DNA from: Calditrichota bacterium
GTDB taxonomy: Bacteria; Electryoneota; RPQS01
DNA: 64,000 bases
Direction of reading: 5' to 3'
NCBI GenBank assembly: GCA_020637445.1
Contig: JACJVZ010000001.1
Coordinates: forward strand, 1,364,001 to 1,428,000
A model generated the notes under the pieces. The model searched no databases, had not been told where the DNA came from, and saw only the letters and a list, made by a program, of their open reading frames with translations. Numbering within the stretch: the stretch's first letter is position 1; every line of letters begins with the position of its first letter. Of this stretch, positions 41,762 to 51,184 are shown in pieces. The position numbers and the translations under genes are program-made.

Positions 41762-42702
41762 GCCGTCGCCATGGACTTTTCGCGATCAGACTTGCACCAA
41801 TCCCACGTCTTGCGCAAACCGTCTTCAAGACTGACTTCCGGTTTCCAATTCAGAATGTTGTTTGCGCGCGTCGCGTCAAGATACACAGCGCGAATTTCGC
41901 CCGTTCGCGGCGGAGCGTAGTTCGCGTCGCCGCCAAAATCGGCGAGGCGCGCAAGCTCCTTATAAAGCGTATTCACCGACGTCCCAACCCCTGATCCGAC
42001 GTTCATGATCTCACCGTCGCCCGCCTCTGCGGCCAGCAAGTTCGCCCGCGCGCAGTCGGAGACATAAACGTAGTCACGGAGCTGTTCTCCGTCGCCGTAA
42101 ATTGTGGGCGTTTTCCCGTCCAGTAAGAGTCCCGCGAAGATCGCGATGACGCCAGCTTCGCCGTGAGGATTCTGCCGCGGCCCAAATACGTTCGGATATC
42201 TCAATACGGTATACTTGAATCCGTAAAGAATCTTGAATAGTTCGAGATAGTGCTCCACGGTGTGCTTGGAAATTCCGTACGCACACTCCGGATGGATCGG
42301 ATGTGATTCGTTGACCGGCAAACTATTTGGCTCGCCGTAAACCGCGCCGCCAGTCGAGATGTAGATGAACTTCTTGACGTTTTGCTTGTGCGCAGCCAAA
42401 ATTAAATTGATCGACCCGACGATATTCGATTCAGCGTCGAACACGGGATCGACGAGCGACTTGCGCACGTCCATTTGCGCCGCGTGATGGTCAATCACGT
42501 CAGGACGAAATGCCGCGACGACTTTTTCTACCGCAGCGGCGTCTCGAATATCCACCTCAAAAAACGTAGCCTTCTCGGGCACGTTGTGTCTGAATCCAGT
42601 ACTCAAGTTGTCGAGCACCGCCACTTCGTGTCCCGCCGAAACAAAAGCATCCGCTACATGCGATGCGATGAACCCCGCTCCCCCGGTTACAAGAACTCTC
42701 AT
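41758..42702 (-). CDS. NAD-dependent NDP-sugar epimerase (GalE-like SDR)
   Basis: 314 residues. TGGAGFIASHVADAFVSAG at the N-terminus, VYGEPNSLPVNE, and YGISK as the catalytic YxxxK. The end block LNWKPEVSLEDGLRKTWDW is typical of UDP-glucose or UDP-glucuronate 4-epimerases. Given ugd nearby, UDP-glucuronate or UDP-glucose could be the substrate. It starts immediately after the preceding stop and overlaps hddC by 4 nt. Confidence 0.85.
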   Translation of the reverse strand: MRVLVTGGAGFIASHVADAFVSAGHEVAVLDNLSTGFRHNVPEKATFFEVDIRDAAAVEKVVAAFRPDVIDHHAAQMDVRKSLVDPVFDAESNIVGSINLILAAHKQNVKKFIYISTGGAVYGEPNSLPVNESHPIHPECAYGISKHTVEHYLELFKILYGFKYTVLRYPNVFGPRQNPHGEAGVIAIFAGLLLDGKTPTIYGDGEQLRDYVYVSDCARANLLAAEAGDGEIMNVGSGVGTSVNTLYKELARLADFGGDANYAPPRTGEIRAVYLDATRANNILNWKPEVSLEDGLRKTWDWCKSDREKSMATA

Positions 42703-43827
42703 TTATGCTGTCGCTCCCTTTGACGGTCTGACTACGTTCAAACTTTGCATTTTCTGTTCGGCGAAATCCATGATGTCGTCGATATCGGTTTGCTCTTCGA
42801 GATACGCACGGTATTCTTTTACGGAATCTTCGGCCGAACGCGTGGGATTCCAGCCAAGTGCTTTGAGCTTGCTCACATCCGAAATGATGTGCCGTGTGTC
42901 GCCAAAACGGTAGAGTCCCGGAACACGCGGTTCAAGTCCTTGCTTGCCGAATACTTTCGCGACGATTGCGCAAAACTCCTTGACGGTGTAGGCCCGTCCG
43001 CCGCCGACATTGAACATCTCATAGTTCGCCCGGTCGTCCTCAAGGACTTTCAAGTTCGCTTGTACGACGTCGTGTATGTTCACGAAATCTCGAACTTGTT
43101 CGCCGTCTTCATATATCAGCGGCGCGCGGTCGAAAAAGTAACTTAGCGAAAAAATTCTGCACGCGCCCGAGTAGTTATTGTAAAAACTTTGGCGCGGTCC
43201 CTGCACGATCGAAAACCGCATCGCGACCGAGGGTATGTCGTAGCGCTTGCCGAACGCCAGCGTCATCAATTCCTGCGAATACTTGGAGAGCGCATATTGA
43301 TTGAGAGGTTTTGCGTCTGTCTCCGGCGTCGCTTGCCACTTTAAAACCTCTTTCGTGCGAGGATCGAGAAAATCCCATTGTCCGTCGTCCAAGTCTGAAA
43401 CCGGACGCAGCTCCGGATGATAAAGCGTGCCGTCTTTTGCTGCGTACCGGCCTTCGCCCGCAACCGCTTGCGACGACGCTACGACGACTTTCTTGACGGG
43501 AAGTTTCTTCTCGACGATTAACTCGTAGATCAAAGCAGTTCCGACGCTGTTTACCCAAAAGAACTTCGAGAAATCCGGAAGATAATCCTGGTAAGCTGCA
43601 AAATGATAAACCGCTTCAACGCCGTCAAGCGCCTCAATCATTTTCTCACGGTCACGAACGTCGCCTTCGATGAATTTTACTTTGGCGGGAATGTAGGCAG
43701 GCTTGCCCTTCATGTGAACGGGCTTTTCAAGGCTATCCAAAATCGTGACGTCATAGCCGCGCCGCAGCAGTTCGTCCGTTGTATGCGATCCGATGAATCC
43801 GGCGCCGCCGGTGACTAATACTCGCAA
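42703..43827 (-). CDS. NAD-dependent epimerase/dehydratase
   Basis: 374 residues, extended SDR. TGGAGFIGSHTTDELLRRG, catalytic YALSK, and the phosphate-binding QVRDFVNIHDVVQANL. It is longer than the other epimerases here because of an insertion after VVVASSQAVAGEGRY that contains a DLDDGQWDFLDPRTKE segment. This form resembles putative dTDP- or GDP-sugar epimerases; substrate unknown. The start is TTG. It lies 13 bp after the sugar transferase gene. Confidence 0.82.
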   Translation of the reverse strand: MRVLVTGGAGFIGSHTTDELLRRGYDVTILDSLEKPVHMKGKPAYIPAKVKFIEGDVRDREKMIEALDGVEAVYHFAAYQDYLPDFSKFFWVNSVGTALIYELIVEKKLPVKKVVVASSQAVAGEGRYAAKDGTLYHPELRPVSDLDDGQWDFLDPRTKEVLKWQATPETDAKPLNQYALSKYSQELMTLAFGKRYDIPSVAMRFSIVQGPRQSFYNNYSGACRIFSLSYFFDRAPLIYEDGEQVRDFVNIHDVVQANLKVLEDDRANYEMFNVGGGRAYTVKEFCAIVAKVFGKQGLEPRVPGLYRFGDTRHIISDVSKLKALGWNPTRSAEDSVKEYRAYLEEQTDIDDIMDFAEQKMQSLNVVRPSKGATA

Positions 43828-43840
43828 GTGTGTCCTTTGC

Positions 43841-45271
43841 TTAATGTGCTCCGCGGCCCAAAAGCACCGCGGGAATCGTCTTCATCAAAATCTTGAAATC
43901 AAGCCACAGCGTCCAATTGTCGATGTAAGCAAGATCAAGTTTTACCCACTCGTCGAAGTCCGTGATACTGCTGCGGCCCGAAATCTGCCACAAACACGTC
44001 AGTCCGGGCTTGACGGAAAGTTTTCTGCGGTGCCAACTGTCAAAGCGCGGCAACTCCGTTTCCAGCGGCGGGCGCGGTCCCACGATGGACATGTCGCCCT
44101 TCAAAACACTCCACAGCTGCGGCAATTCGTCCAAACTGAACTTCCGCAAAATTCCGCCGATCGGCGTAATGCGCGGATCGTTCTTGATTTTGAAGACCGC
44201 GCCTTTCATCTCGTTTTGCGCTTCGAGCTGCGCCTTCAAACGGTCGGCATCTACGACCATCGTACGAAACTTGTAACCTGTAAACTTCTCTTTGTTGAAG
44301 CCCACGACTTTCCAACGGTAAAAAATTGGTCCGCGGTCCGTCAGCTTGATAATAACTGCAATCGCCAGCAGCAGCGGCATCAGGAAGACAAGGAGCAGAC
44401 TCGAAAACACGATGTCAAACAGCCGCTTGACAAGAATCTGCCATTCCTTGTGCCGCATTGAGGTGTAGATCAACACCGGCTGGTCGTACTGAATGTCTGT
44501 CGAGACGTGCGCCACAAGACTCGAGAACCAATTCGACAAAATCACCGAGCGAACACCTTCTTGTTCGCACAACGCCAGCATATCCGTACTTTCCGAAATT
44601 TGCCGAGTCGGCACGGCAAACACAACCTCATCGATTGTGTGTTGATGCAGAACTTCGGGCAAGTCTTCAGGGGTTCCAAGATAGCGCAGCTCCGGCGGGA
44701 GGTTGACGTCTCCTTTTCGATCAGTGTCGATGAACCCGAGCAGAACGATCGGCCATGTCGGATGCTCAGAAATTGTCTTTACGAATCTCTGTGCCTTCTC
44801 GCTCGTCCCGATCACCAGCACACGCTTGTTGAGGCCGCCGCCGCTTTGCAAATACTCTCGAATGCTCCTAAAGAACACGCGATTCACTGTCAACAGCATC
44901 GTATTCACCAACGTGAACAGCGCGATCGTCGAGCGGGACGGAAGTTCGATTCGCAGGACATACGCCGCCGCGAACATACAAACCGTTCCGATGATCGCCG
45001 TCCGCGACGCCAGCTTGAAGTCGTTCCAAACTGAACCGTTCGCCACTTGGTGGTGCGCCCGCTGGATATCAAGCAACAGCCACCATATCAAAATGACGAG
45101 TACACCGACTTCATAGAACGAATGAACGGACTGCGCGCTTCCGAAAAAGTAAAAAATTCTGATCTCGGTACGCAGTGCAAACGCAAGCACGAACGAAACG
45201 GCTGTAAAAAGCAAATCGACTCCCAAATGGAAAAGTCGCAGCCAGATGTTTCGCTCGATACTACGCGGCAT
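43841..45271 (-). CDS. Polyprenyl glycosylphosphotransferase (initiating sugar transferase)
   Basis: 476 residues. Four to five N-terminal membrane helices, a Rossmann-like CoA-binding domain (KRVLVIGTSEKAQRFVKTIS), then the bacterial sugar-transferase domain with a re-entrant helix (IVFSSLLLVFLMPLLLAI), GYKFRTM, LRKFSLDELPQLW and MSIVGPRPP. It transfers a sugar phosphate to undecaprenyl phosphate and so starts repeat-unit assembly (WcaJ/WbaP family). It is the only recognisable glycosyl-phosphate transferase in this operon. Confidence 0.93.
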   Translation of the reverse strand: MPRSIERNIWLRLFHLGVDLLFTAVSFVLAFALRTEIRIFYFFGSAQSVHSFYEVGVLVILIWWLLLDIQRAHHQVANGSVWNDFKLASRTAIIGTVCMFAAAYVLRIELPSRSTIALFTLVNTMLLTVNRVFFRSIREYLQSGGGLNKRVLVIGTSEKAQRFVKTISEHPTWPIVLLGFIDTDRKGDVNLPPELRYLGTPEDLPEVLHQHTIDEVVFAVPTRQISESTDMLALCEQEGVRSVILSNWFSSLVAHVSTDIQYDQPVLIYTSMRHKEWQILVKRLFDIVFSSLLLVFLMPLLLAIAVIIKLTDRGPIFYRWKVVGFNKEKFTGYKFRTMVVDADRLKAQLEAQNEMKGAVFKIKNDPRITPIGGILRKFSLDELPQLWSVLKGDMSIVGPRPPLETELPRFDSWHRRKLSVKPGLTCLWQISGRSSITDFDEWVKLDLAYIDNWTLWLDFKILMKTIPAVLLGRGAH

Positions 45272-45307
45272 GTTTCAATCTACTTTCAAGAACTCAAAAA
45301 GCTGAAA

Positions 45308-46420
45308 TCAGTCGTTGCGAACGCCATAGAATTCGCGGACCGCCTCGCAAACGTAGTTAACTTCACCGTACGTCAACTCTGCGGACATCGGAAGCGCGAC
45401 GGTCTCCTTCGCGGCCTTTTCCGCCGCCGGAAACGCACCTTCCTTGTAGCCAAGGAAACTGAAACACTTTTGCAAATGCAGTGGCACGGGATAGTAGATC
45501 ATGTTGCCGACGCCTTTGTTTTTCAAATGTTCCATCAACTCGTCTCGCTTCGGAGCCCGAATCACATACTGATGATACGTATGCCACGCACCCGGCAATT
45601 CTGCCGGGGTCTTGACGGGCGTTTCGGCCAAGCCTTCGTTGTACATCTGCGCAAGCTCGCGCCTGCGCGCGTTCCATGCGGACAAATGTTTGAACTTTAC
45701 CATCAGGACCGCGGCCTGAATTTCGTCCAGTCGTCCGCAAATACCGATTTGATCATGGTAATAACGGTCTTTTCCGCCGTGCACGCGGTTAATGCGCACG
45801 TCGTAAGCAAGCGCTTCGTCACTTGCGAGCACCATACCGCCGTCGCCCGCGCCGCCGAGATTTTTCGTTGGGTAAAACGAAAAGCAACTCAAATCGCCGA
45901 AACCACCGGCCACGACGTCGTTAAACTTTGCGCCGACAGCCTGTGCCGCATCTTCAATTATGCGCAAGCTGTGCTTCTTCGCAATAGCAAGCCACGCGGC
46001 AGGCTCAACCATTTGTCCGAATAGATGTACGGGCAAGAGTGCGCGAGTTTTCGGAGTGATCACCGCTTCGATTTGGTCGGCGCGCGCATTGTATGTTTCT
46101 TCGTCGATGTCCACGAATACGGGCTTAGCTCCGCCCCGCACGATAGAACTCGCCGTAGCGAAAAACGTGTACGGAGTCGTGATGACTTCATCGCCCGCAT
46201 TCGGCTTTAGCGCCATCACGGAAAGCAAGAGCGCGTCCGTGCCCGATGAAACGCCGATGCCGTATTTCATTCCCGCGAGCTCGGCCATCGCGGTTTCCAG
46301 CGCTGCTCCGCGCTTGCCTAAAATAAAACTTTGTGTTTCGAAAATATCCGCGACTTCGCTCATCACTTCGTCGCGAATGTGCGTGAACTGCTCCTGCAAG
46401 TTCAGCATATTGACTTTCAT
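45308..46420 (-). CDS. DegT/DnrJ/EryC1-family sugar aminotransferase
   Basis: 370 residues, PLP-dependent. VSSGTDALLLSVMAL binds the cofactor phosphate, IIEDAAQAVGA holds the Asp for the pyridine ring, and the Lys is in CFSFYPTKNLGGAGDGG. It is expected to aminate a keto-sugar nucleotide. Close family members include WbpE-type enzymes acting on 3-keto UDP-HexNAcA, which would fit the UDP-HexNAc dehydrogenase at 51185. The ATG overlaps the preceding epimerase stop by 4 nt. Confidence 0.9.
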   Translation of the reverse strand: MKVNMLNLQEQFTHIRDEVMSEVADIFETQSFILGKRGAALETAMAELAGMKYGIGVSSGTDALLLSVMALKPNAGDEVITTPYTFFATASSIVRGGAKPVFVDIDEETYNARADQIEAVITPKTRALLPVHLFGQMVEPAAWLAIAKKHSLRIIEDAAQAVGAKFNDVVAGGFGDLSCFSFYPTKNLGGAGDGGMVLASDEALAYDVRINRVHGGKDRYYHDQIGICGRLDEIQAAVLMVKFKHLSAWNARRRELAQMYNEGLAETPVKTPAELPGAWHTYHQYVIRAPKRDELMEHLKNKGVGNMIYYPVPLHLQKCFSFLGYKEGAFPAAEKAAKETVALPMSAELTYGEVNYVCEAVREFYGVRND

Positions 46421-47364
46421 TGTGCCACTCGAGTAAAATATTCCACGGTGCGACGCAGCCCTTCTTCCATGGGCACCAGCACCTTGTAACCCATAGCATC
46501 TTGAATTTTGCTAATGTCCGCAAGCGAGTCGCGCACGTCTCCCGCGCGCGTCGGCTCGTGATTCGGTTCGATTTTCTTGCCGAGCGATTCGCCGATCCCT
46601 TTTAAGATATCCATCAGCGAATAGCGCGCGCCGCAGGCGACGTTGAAAAACTCTCCCGCGACTTTTTCAGCCGGAGCTTCGCAGGCCAGCAAGTTTGCAC
46701 TGACCGCATTCTCGACAAACGTAAAGTCTCGGGACTGTAATCCGTCACCGTGAACAATCGGCTTTTTGTCCGCCATGGCCCACGTAATAAACAGCGGGAT
46801 AACGGCCGCATACTGTGAATTGGGGTCTTGCCGCGGTCCGAAAATATTGAAATAGCGCAGTGCAATTGTTTCCAATCCATAACACGCGTGAAACGCTTGG
46901 CAATATTTTTCGGTCGCCAACTTGCTCACGGCGTACGGTGATCGCGGCAGCATCGTCATCGACTCAATCTTTGGCAGCGTCGGTGTATTGCCGTAAACCG
47001 ACGAACTCGATGCCGCGACGAACCGCTTCACTCCGGCGTCCCGCGCCGCCATCAGAGCGTTTAGCGTCCCTCGAATGTTCACTTCGTTGGTCGTCACAGG
47101 GTCGTTGATCGAGCGCGGCACGCTTCCCAACGCGCCTTGATGCAGCACATAGTCGCAGCCCTTCGTCGCGTTGCGGATTGCCTCTTCGTCGCGCAAGTCC
47201 GCTTCGATAAACTCAATATCTTTTGAGAACGCCGCAAGATTTTCCTTCTTGCCCGTCGCCAAATTGTCAAACACGCGCACCTGTTGTCCGCGTTTCAAAA
47301 GCTCTTCAACGATGTTCGAACCAATAAATCCGGCGCCGCCGGTTACCAAGTAACGAGATGCCAT
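46417..47364 (-). CDS. UDP-N-acetylglucosamine 4-epimerase-like SDR (WbpP/TviC type)
   Basis: 315 residues. TGGAGFIGSNIVEELLKRG, catalytic SSSSVYG and YAVSK. ALRYFNIFGPRQDPNSQYAA followed by VIPLFITWAM is very typical of WbpP/TviC 4-epimerases, which interconvert UDP-GlcNAc and UDP-GalNAc (or the uronic acids). Together with the UDP-HexNAc dehydrogenase this suggests a UDP-GalNAcA or related precursor. It lies 1 bp after the FemAB-like fusion gene. Confidence 0.85.
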   Translation of the reverse strand: MASRYLVTGGAGFIGSNIVEELLKRGQQVRVFDNLATGKKENLAAFSKDIEFIEADLRDEEAIRNATKGCDYVLHQGALGSVPRSINDPVTTNEVNIRGTLNALMAARDAGVKRFVAASSSSVYGNTPTLPKIESMTMLPRSPYAVSKLATEKYCQAFHACYGLETIALRYFNIFGPRQDPNSQYAAVIPLFITWAMADKKPIVHGDGLQSRDFTFVENAVSANLLACEAPAEKVAGEFFNVACGARYSLMDILKGIGESLGKKIEPNHEPTRAGDVRDSLADISKIQDAMGYKVLVPMEEGLRRTVEYFTRVAQ

Positions 47365-47365
47365 T

Positions 47366-48772
47366 CTACAATTTCTTCGCCGGATCGGGCCGGACGTATG
47401 TGTAACAAGGATTGATCATACCGCGAATCGCGGCAAAAACATATTCGAGTTGGCCTTTGCCGAGCTTTCCATGACATGGCAGCGCGAGCAACTCTTCTTT
47501 CGCGTCAAATTCGCTGTAAACGCCGAACGAACTCAGCCGCTCGTGAATATCTTTTACGCCGTACGGTTCCGTTGACGTCAGGAGGTAGCAAACCGGAGCG
47601 GATTGTTCGGAAATTTGAGCGTGCATGCCCGTCAACCCAAACAGTTTGGACAGTTCATCCAAGTTTTCCATCCGCCGTGTCCGTTCTTCGTCGCGTCTGC
47701 GCCAATGGATCTGCAGACCTTCGCGCACGCGGTTTCGTTTTGTCACATCCAGACAATGGAACCTGTCCCAAACGGTTTTGTCCGCGAAGTGTTCGCCGAC
47801 GAGCACCGCGCCGAACGGCAGCGGCAGCCAGCGCGCAAAATCAAACACGGAGTATTTTCCGAAACTTCCGCAACGCACGACGCCATCTTTGCTCAGGAGC
47901 ACGTCACGGCAATCTTCAATCAACGGTTCGCTTAACAAACTAAGGGACTCCGCCTCATGACATACATAACCCCACCGGTGACACACCACGCGCGCGTCAC
48001 ATCGTTCCGGACGCGCGGAGAATGTCCATTGGTCACCGAACAGCGCAGTCAGATCATCGACGTAGGACGTCTCCCCTTTCGACGCCCACACGCCTATTGT
48101 TTTTCCGCGTTCGACATTCGCAGCGCGGATCGCCGATTGCAGCGCAAACGCCCAAGAGGGCATATACGTGAATTCCGCCTCAAAAAACTCCGACAGCGCA
48201 GTGTTGATCGCGATCACCTGCTCTTCGGGCGCATCCAAATCATCACCGCTGAACGGCTCTATGCGAATCCGCGGGCGAGACTCTTCAGGCGGAGACCTGA
48301 ACAAAATCGGATAGGGCCGCGTGCAGTACTTTTGAAAATAGTGCTGCAATTCGTTGCGAAAACTCACTCCGACGTCGAGATACTCGTAGTCGCTGTTTTC
48401 AAACTCACCTACTACGTGCCAAAACAAATACGAATTGGCTTCAATCTCGCGTCCGCGTTCGTTCGTTCCGCCATAATGGTAAAAAAGGGTGTTCGGAGTC
48501 ACGGGCGTGACGATAATTCCGCCGACCAGTTCTTCACCGACGTAGGCCAAGTACAGCTTTTGTTCCGGTTCAAGCGCAGGCGTCAGCGTCTCCGGATCAT
48601 ACCAGAGCTTTGCCATCAGCGACAGATCGCGGCTTTCGACCACGCGAATGCCTGCGTTCTGCGCTTTGCGAATTCCTTGTTTCGCTCGCGAACGCAATTC
48701 TCTCCACGCGACGTCGCGGTTCAGATGCAGAAGCGCGCCGCGAGTGACGATATCTTTACCGACGTATTGCAA
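47366..48772 (-). CDS. FemAB-like acyltransferase fused to a degenerate DegT-type aminotransferase
   Basis: 468 residues. About 1-165 match the second GNAT half of FemAB/BioF2-like proteins: RAKQGIRKAQNAGIRVVE, LYLAYVGEELVGGIIV and LFYHYGGTNERGR. About 180-468 follow the DegT fold: VIAINTALSEFFEAEF, IEDCRDVLL keeping the ring-binding Asp, then RCGSFGKYSVFDFARWLPLP. In relatives the last motif carries the PLP lysine before LP(V)PDGG; here it reads ARWLPLPFGA, with Arg314 in its place and Phe for Asp. The aminotransferase is therefore probably inactive. The start is TTG 3 bp after the beta-helix lipoprotein stop. Role unknown; it may transfer amino acyl or acyl groups to a polysaccharide precursor. 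Confidence 0.65.
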   Translation of the reverse strand: MQYVGKDIVTRGALLHLNRDVAWRELRSRAKQGIRKAQNAGIRVVESRDLSLMAKLWYDPETLTPALEPEQKLYLAYVGEELVGGIIVTPVTPNTLFYHYGGTNERGREIEANSYLFWHVVGEFENSDYEYLDVGVSFRNELQHYFQKYCTRPYPILFRSPPEESRPRIRIEPFSGDDLDAPEEQVIAINTALSEFFEAEFTYMPSWAFALQSAIRAANVERGKTIGVWASKGETSYVDDLTALFGDQWTFSARPERCDARVVCHRWGYVCHEAESLSLLSEPLIEDCRDVLLSKDGVVRCGSFGKYSVFDFARWLPLPFGAVLVGEHFADKTVWDRFHCLDVTKRNRVREGLQIHWRRRDEERTRRMENLDELSKLFGLTGMHAQISEQSAPVCYLLTSTEPYGVKDIHERLSSFGVYSEFDAKEELLALPCHGKLGKGQLEYVFAAIRGMINPCYTYVRPDPAKKL

Positions 48773-48775
48773 GAG

Positions 48776-50266
48776 TTATTGGCAGATGCCCGCTGCCGTG
48801 CCGGTTTGCGTGAGAATCTCCGAACAAGAATTCAAGACTGGAGAGTAATTGACAATAGGACAGGTCCCGTCGTCTTGACGGTCATGGATATAATGATCGG
48901 CGATGAAACTTAGACTCGTCGTTCCCCACGAGTTGCTGGTCGCATCCATGTCGCGGTAGTTGTGCTGGTTGCAGTTGTAGTAAATGATGAACCGGTCAAC
49001 GGTCGAGAAGCAATTGTACTTGAATAGCGGATTGGACGGACCGCGTTGATCTTCCGTGACGTTGATGTTCATCACGGTGTTCATGCGGGTGAAGTTGTTG
49101 TGATGAATGTAGGTCGTCGAGTCCACCCACGAACCAACCTGAAACGCGAACCACGACGTCTCGAAATGGTTATTGTGAATTTCAGAGTTGTTCACGAGGT
49201 CGAGCTTAATCACGCCGCGCGCTCCGCTGCCGCTCGTGTCCGAACCTCCGCAGTTGCGAAACCAATTACAAAATAAATCGCAGTCACTCTTGTTGTACAG
49301 CGTGATTGCAAAAGGATCGCACGTTTGGAAAAGATTGTGTTCGCAGTCGAGCCCGCTCGTCGCCGTGTTGTAGATTCCGTATCCGTTGCGCTCGAAAATG
49401 CAGTGGCTGATCCTCGGCGGTTCGTAGCGCGCCAACACACCCTCGCCGGAGAACTTGTAGAAGTGGCAGTATTCGACCACGCCGCCGTTGGTCTCAAGAT
49501 CAAGTGCCGTCGAGCCGTGACGGAAAACCGTATATGCGATGTCGGGCGGAGTTGCGCTGGGCCTGAATTTAACTTGCTGCCATTCGTCCGGATCGCGGCT
49601 GACAACTTCGAGCGGCAGAAATTGGATGTAGTTGTCCGGCGTACCCCGGCAAATCATCGTCCCGCGGATTTGCAGCGACTTCGCGCCCGCAAGTCTGACG
49701 ACGGCGCCCGGCTGAATCGTCAGCGTCACACCAGCTAAAACTTGTGTGTTGTTGTGAAGGAGATAGTGTGTTCCCGACTCGAAAGTTACGTCTTCGTCAA
49801 AATTGTAGAATTGTTCGCCGTAATCCACAACTTGCGGCAATTCGATCTCGTGCATATCGACGTCTCCGCCGGAGGTGTGCAGATCTTGCGGAACAGACCA
49901 AACCAAACCCTGAATCTCCGCGACGACAAAATAGTCGCCGGCGACGACGTTTTTGAATTGAAATTCGCCGTCTCCGTTTACGGTGTCCTGCATGATCGAA
50001 TTGTACAACCTGTGGTCGAACCCGTAGCTTGCCTTGAACGGAAAACCAACTTGATCTTCCGCGTCCGTGACCGACCAGACCGACGCGTCCGACGAAGGAT
50101 TTGCTTGGTCGGGGATGTTGTAGATCTTTACGACCACTCCGTCGACCGAGCCGTCAGTCGTCACGATGCGGCCGAAAACGCCGCTCTTGGAGTCTTCGCT
50201 CTTTTTACAGGAAACGAAAACGAGCGCAAGTGAAAGCAGGAGAAATGTGGCAATCCGAGACGTCAT
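48776..50266 (-). CDS. Lipoprotein with right-handed parallel beta-helix
   Basis: 496 residues. Lipobox LVFVSC followed by KKSED. A carboxypeptidase-regulatory-like domain (GVFGRIVTTDGSVDGVVVK, FQFKNVVAGDYFVVAE) precedes a parallel beta-helix of about 300 residues (GVTLTIQPGAVVRLAGAKSL, ISHCIFERNGYGIYN, SEIHNNHFETSWFAF, YIHHNNFTRMNTVMNI). This fold is found in polysaccharide lyases, epimerases and surface adhesins. I chose the ATG at 50266 because GAGGG lies 7 nt upstream; a second ATG is at 50278. It could modify or bind the polymer made by this operon. Confidence 0.8.
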   Translation of the reverse strand: MTSRIATFLLLSLALVFVSCKKSEDSKSGVFGRIVTTDGSVDGVVVKIYNIPDQANPSSDASVWSVTDAEDQVGFPFKASYGFDHRLYNSIMQDTVNGDGEFQFKNVVAGDYFVVAEIQGLVWSVPQDLHTSGGDVDMHEIELPQVVDYGEQFYNFDEDVTFESGTHYLLHNNTQVLAGVTLTIQPGAVVRLAGAKSLQIRGTMICRGTPDNYIQFLPLEVVSRDPDEWQQVKFRPSATPPDIAYTVFRHGSTALDLETNGGVVEYCHFYKFSGEGVLARYEPPRISHCIFERNGYGIYNTATSGLDCEHNLFQTCDPFAITLYNKSDCDLFCNWFRNCGGSDTSGSGARGVIKLDLVNNSEIHNNHFETSWFAFQVGSWVDSTTYIHHNNFTRMNTVMNINVTEDQRGPSNPLFKYNCFSTVDRFIIYYNCNQHNYRDMDATSNSWGTTSLSFIADHYIHDRQDDGTCPIVNYSPVLNSCSEILTQTGTAAGICQ

Positions 50267-50279
50267 CACAACCCTCATG

Positions 50280-51182
50280 TCAGGTCAAATAGACGATGCC
50301 TGCCGTAGTCAAAGCCCACAGCGCGACATTGATTAAGGTTGCGCGATCTTTCACCAGGAGCTTCGACGGATCGCCGCCTTCACCCCGGTTGTAGATCAGG
50401 TACAAATACCGAAACAGGCCGTATACGACAAACGGCAGCGTCCAAAACAACGCTCGCGTGCCGTAACGGTGGACGGTATCATCTGAAATCGTGTAAAGAC
50501 TGTAGGCCACCAACGTCGCCGCAGCCAGCGCAGACAACATTTGGTCAATGAAGGTCAAACTGTAGTTGGCCAAACTTGCGCGGTGACTCGCGGCCGCTTC
50601 TCCCAACAACGCGATCTCGTGCCGGCGCTTGGCCAATGCCAAGAACAACGACAACAAGAACGCGCACAGAATCAGCCAGTACGACAAATACACGTCGGGC
50701 AGCATGGTGCGGATCACCGCCACTCCGCCGACGGCACGCAGCACGAATCCCATCGACAACAAAAGTACGTCGAGGATGACCGCCTGCTTAAGCCCCAACG
50801 AATAGGCCAAGTTCACGACCAAATAAATCACGGCGACGATACCGAAGTACCAGTCGATTACGAATGCCCAACCTACTCCGATCCCGCCGAGCAGAAATGC
50901 CAGCGTCGCGGCCATGTTGGTCGATACCCGGCCCGAAGGCAGCGGACGCGATTTCTTTTTCGGATGTTCGCGGTCCGCCTTCAAGTCGAGCAAGTCGTTC
51001 AATGCGTACACCGCAGACGATAGCATACAGAACGCCGCAAAGCCTTGCAGCGCCTGCACGATCACGTGCGGCGATTCAATGACGACGCGCGCCGGTGAAA
51101 ACAACACCGCCGCGAAGAGAATCATGTTCTTCGACCACTGCGCGGGCCGCAGCAGTTCGAGTATCGCTGTGAGTGAATTCAA
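50280..51182 (-). CDS. UbiA-family prenyltransferase, DPPR synthase type
   Basis: 300 residues, about eight membrane helices. The Asp-rich motif NDLLDLKADREHPKKKSRP is typical of decaprenyl-phosphate 5-phosphoribosyltransferases, which attach phosphoribose from PRPP to polyprenyl phosphate. This would make an activated ribose or, with DprE1/DprE2, arabinose donor; those genes are not in the window. I chose TTG at 51182, 2 bp after the preceding stop. Longer frames are read through the dehydrogenase gene in another phase. Confidence 0.87.
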   Translation of the reverse strand: MNSLTAILELLRPAQWSKNMILFAAVLFSPARVVIESPHVIVQALQGFAAFCMLSSAVYALNDLLDLKADREHPKKKSRPLPSGRVSTNMAATLAFLLGGIGVGWAFVIDWYFGIVAVIYLVVNLAYSLGLKQAVILDVLLLSMGFVLRAVGGVAVIRTMLPDVYLSYWLILCAFLLSLFLALAKRRHEIALLGEAAASHRASLANYSLTFIDQMLSALAAATLVAYSLYTISDDTVHRYGTRALFWTLPFVVYGLFRYLYLIYNRGEGGDPSKLLVKDRATLINVALWALTTAGIVYLT

Positions 51183-51184
51183 AC

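Noticed and set aside
45047..46024. 325-residue plus-strand frame
   Set aside because: Lies opposite the aminotransferase and sugar transferase genes, both with full catalytic motifs.
47957..48913. 318-residue plus-strand frame
   Set aside because: Antisense to the FemAB-like fusion gene; Arg-rich shadow composition.
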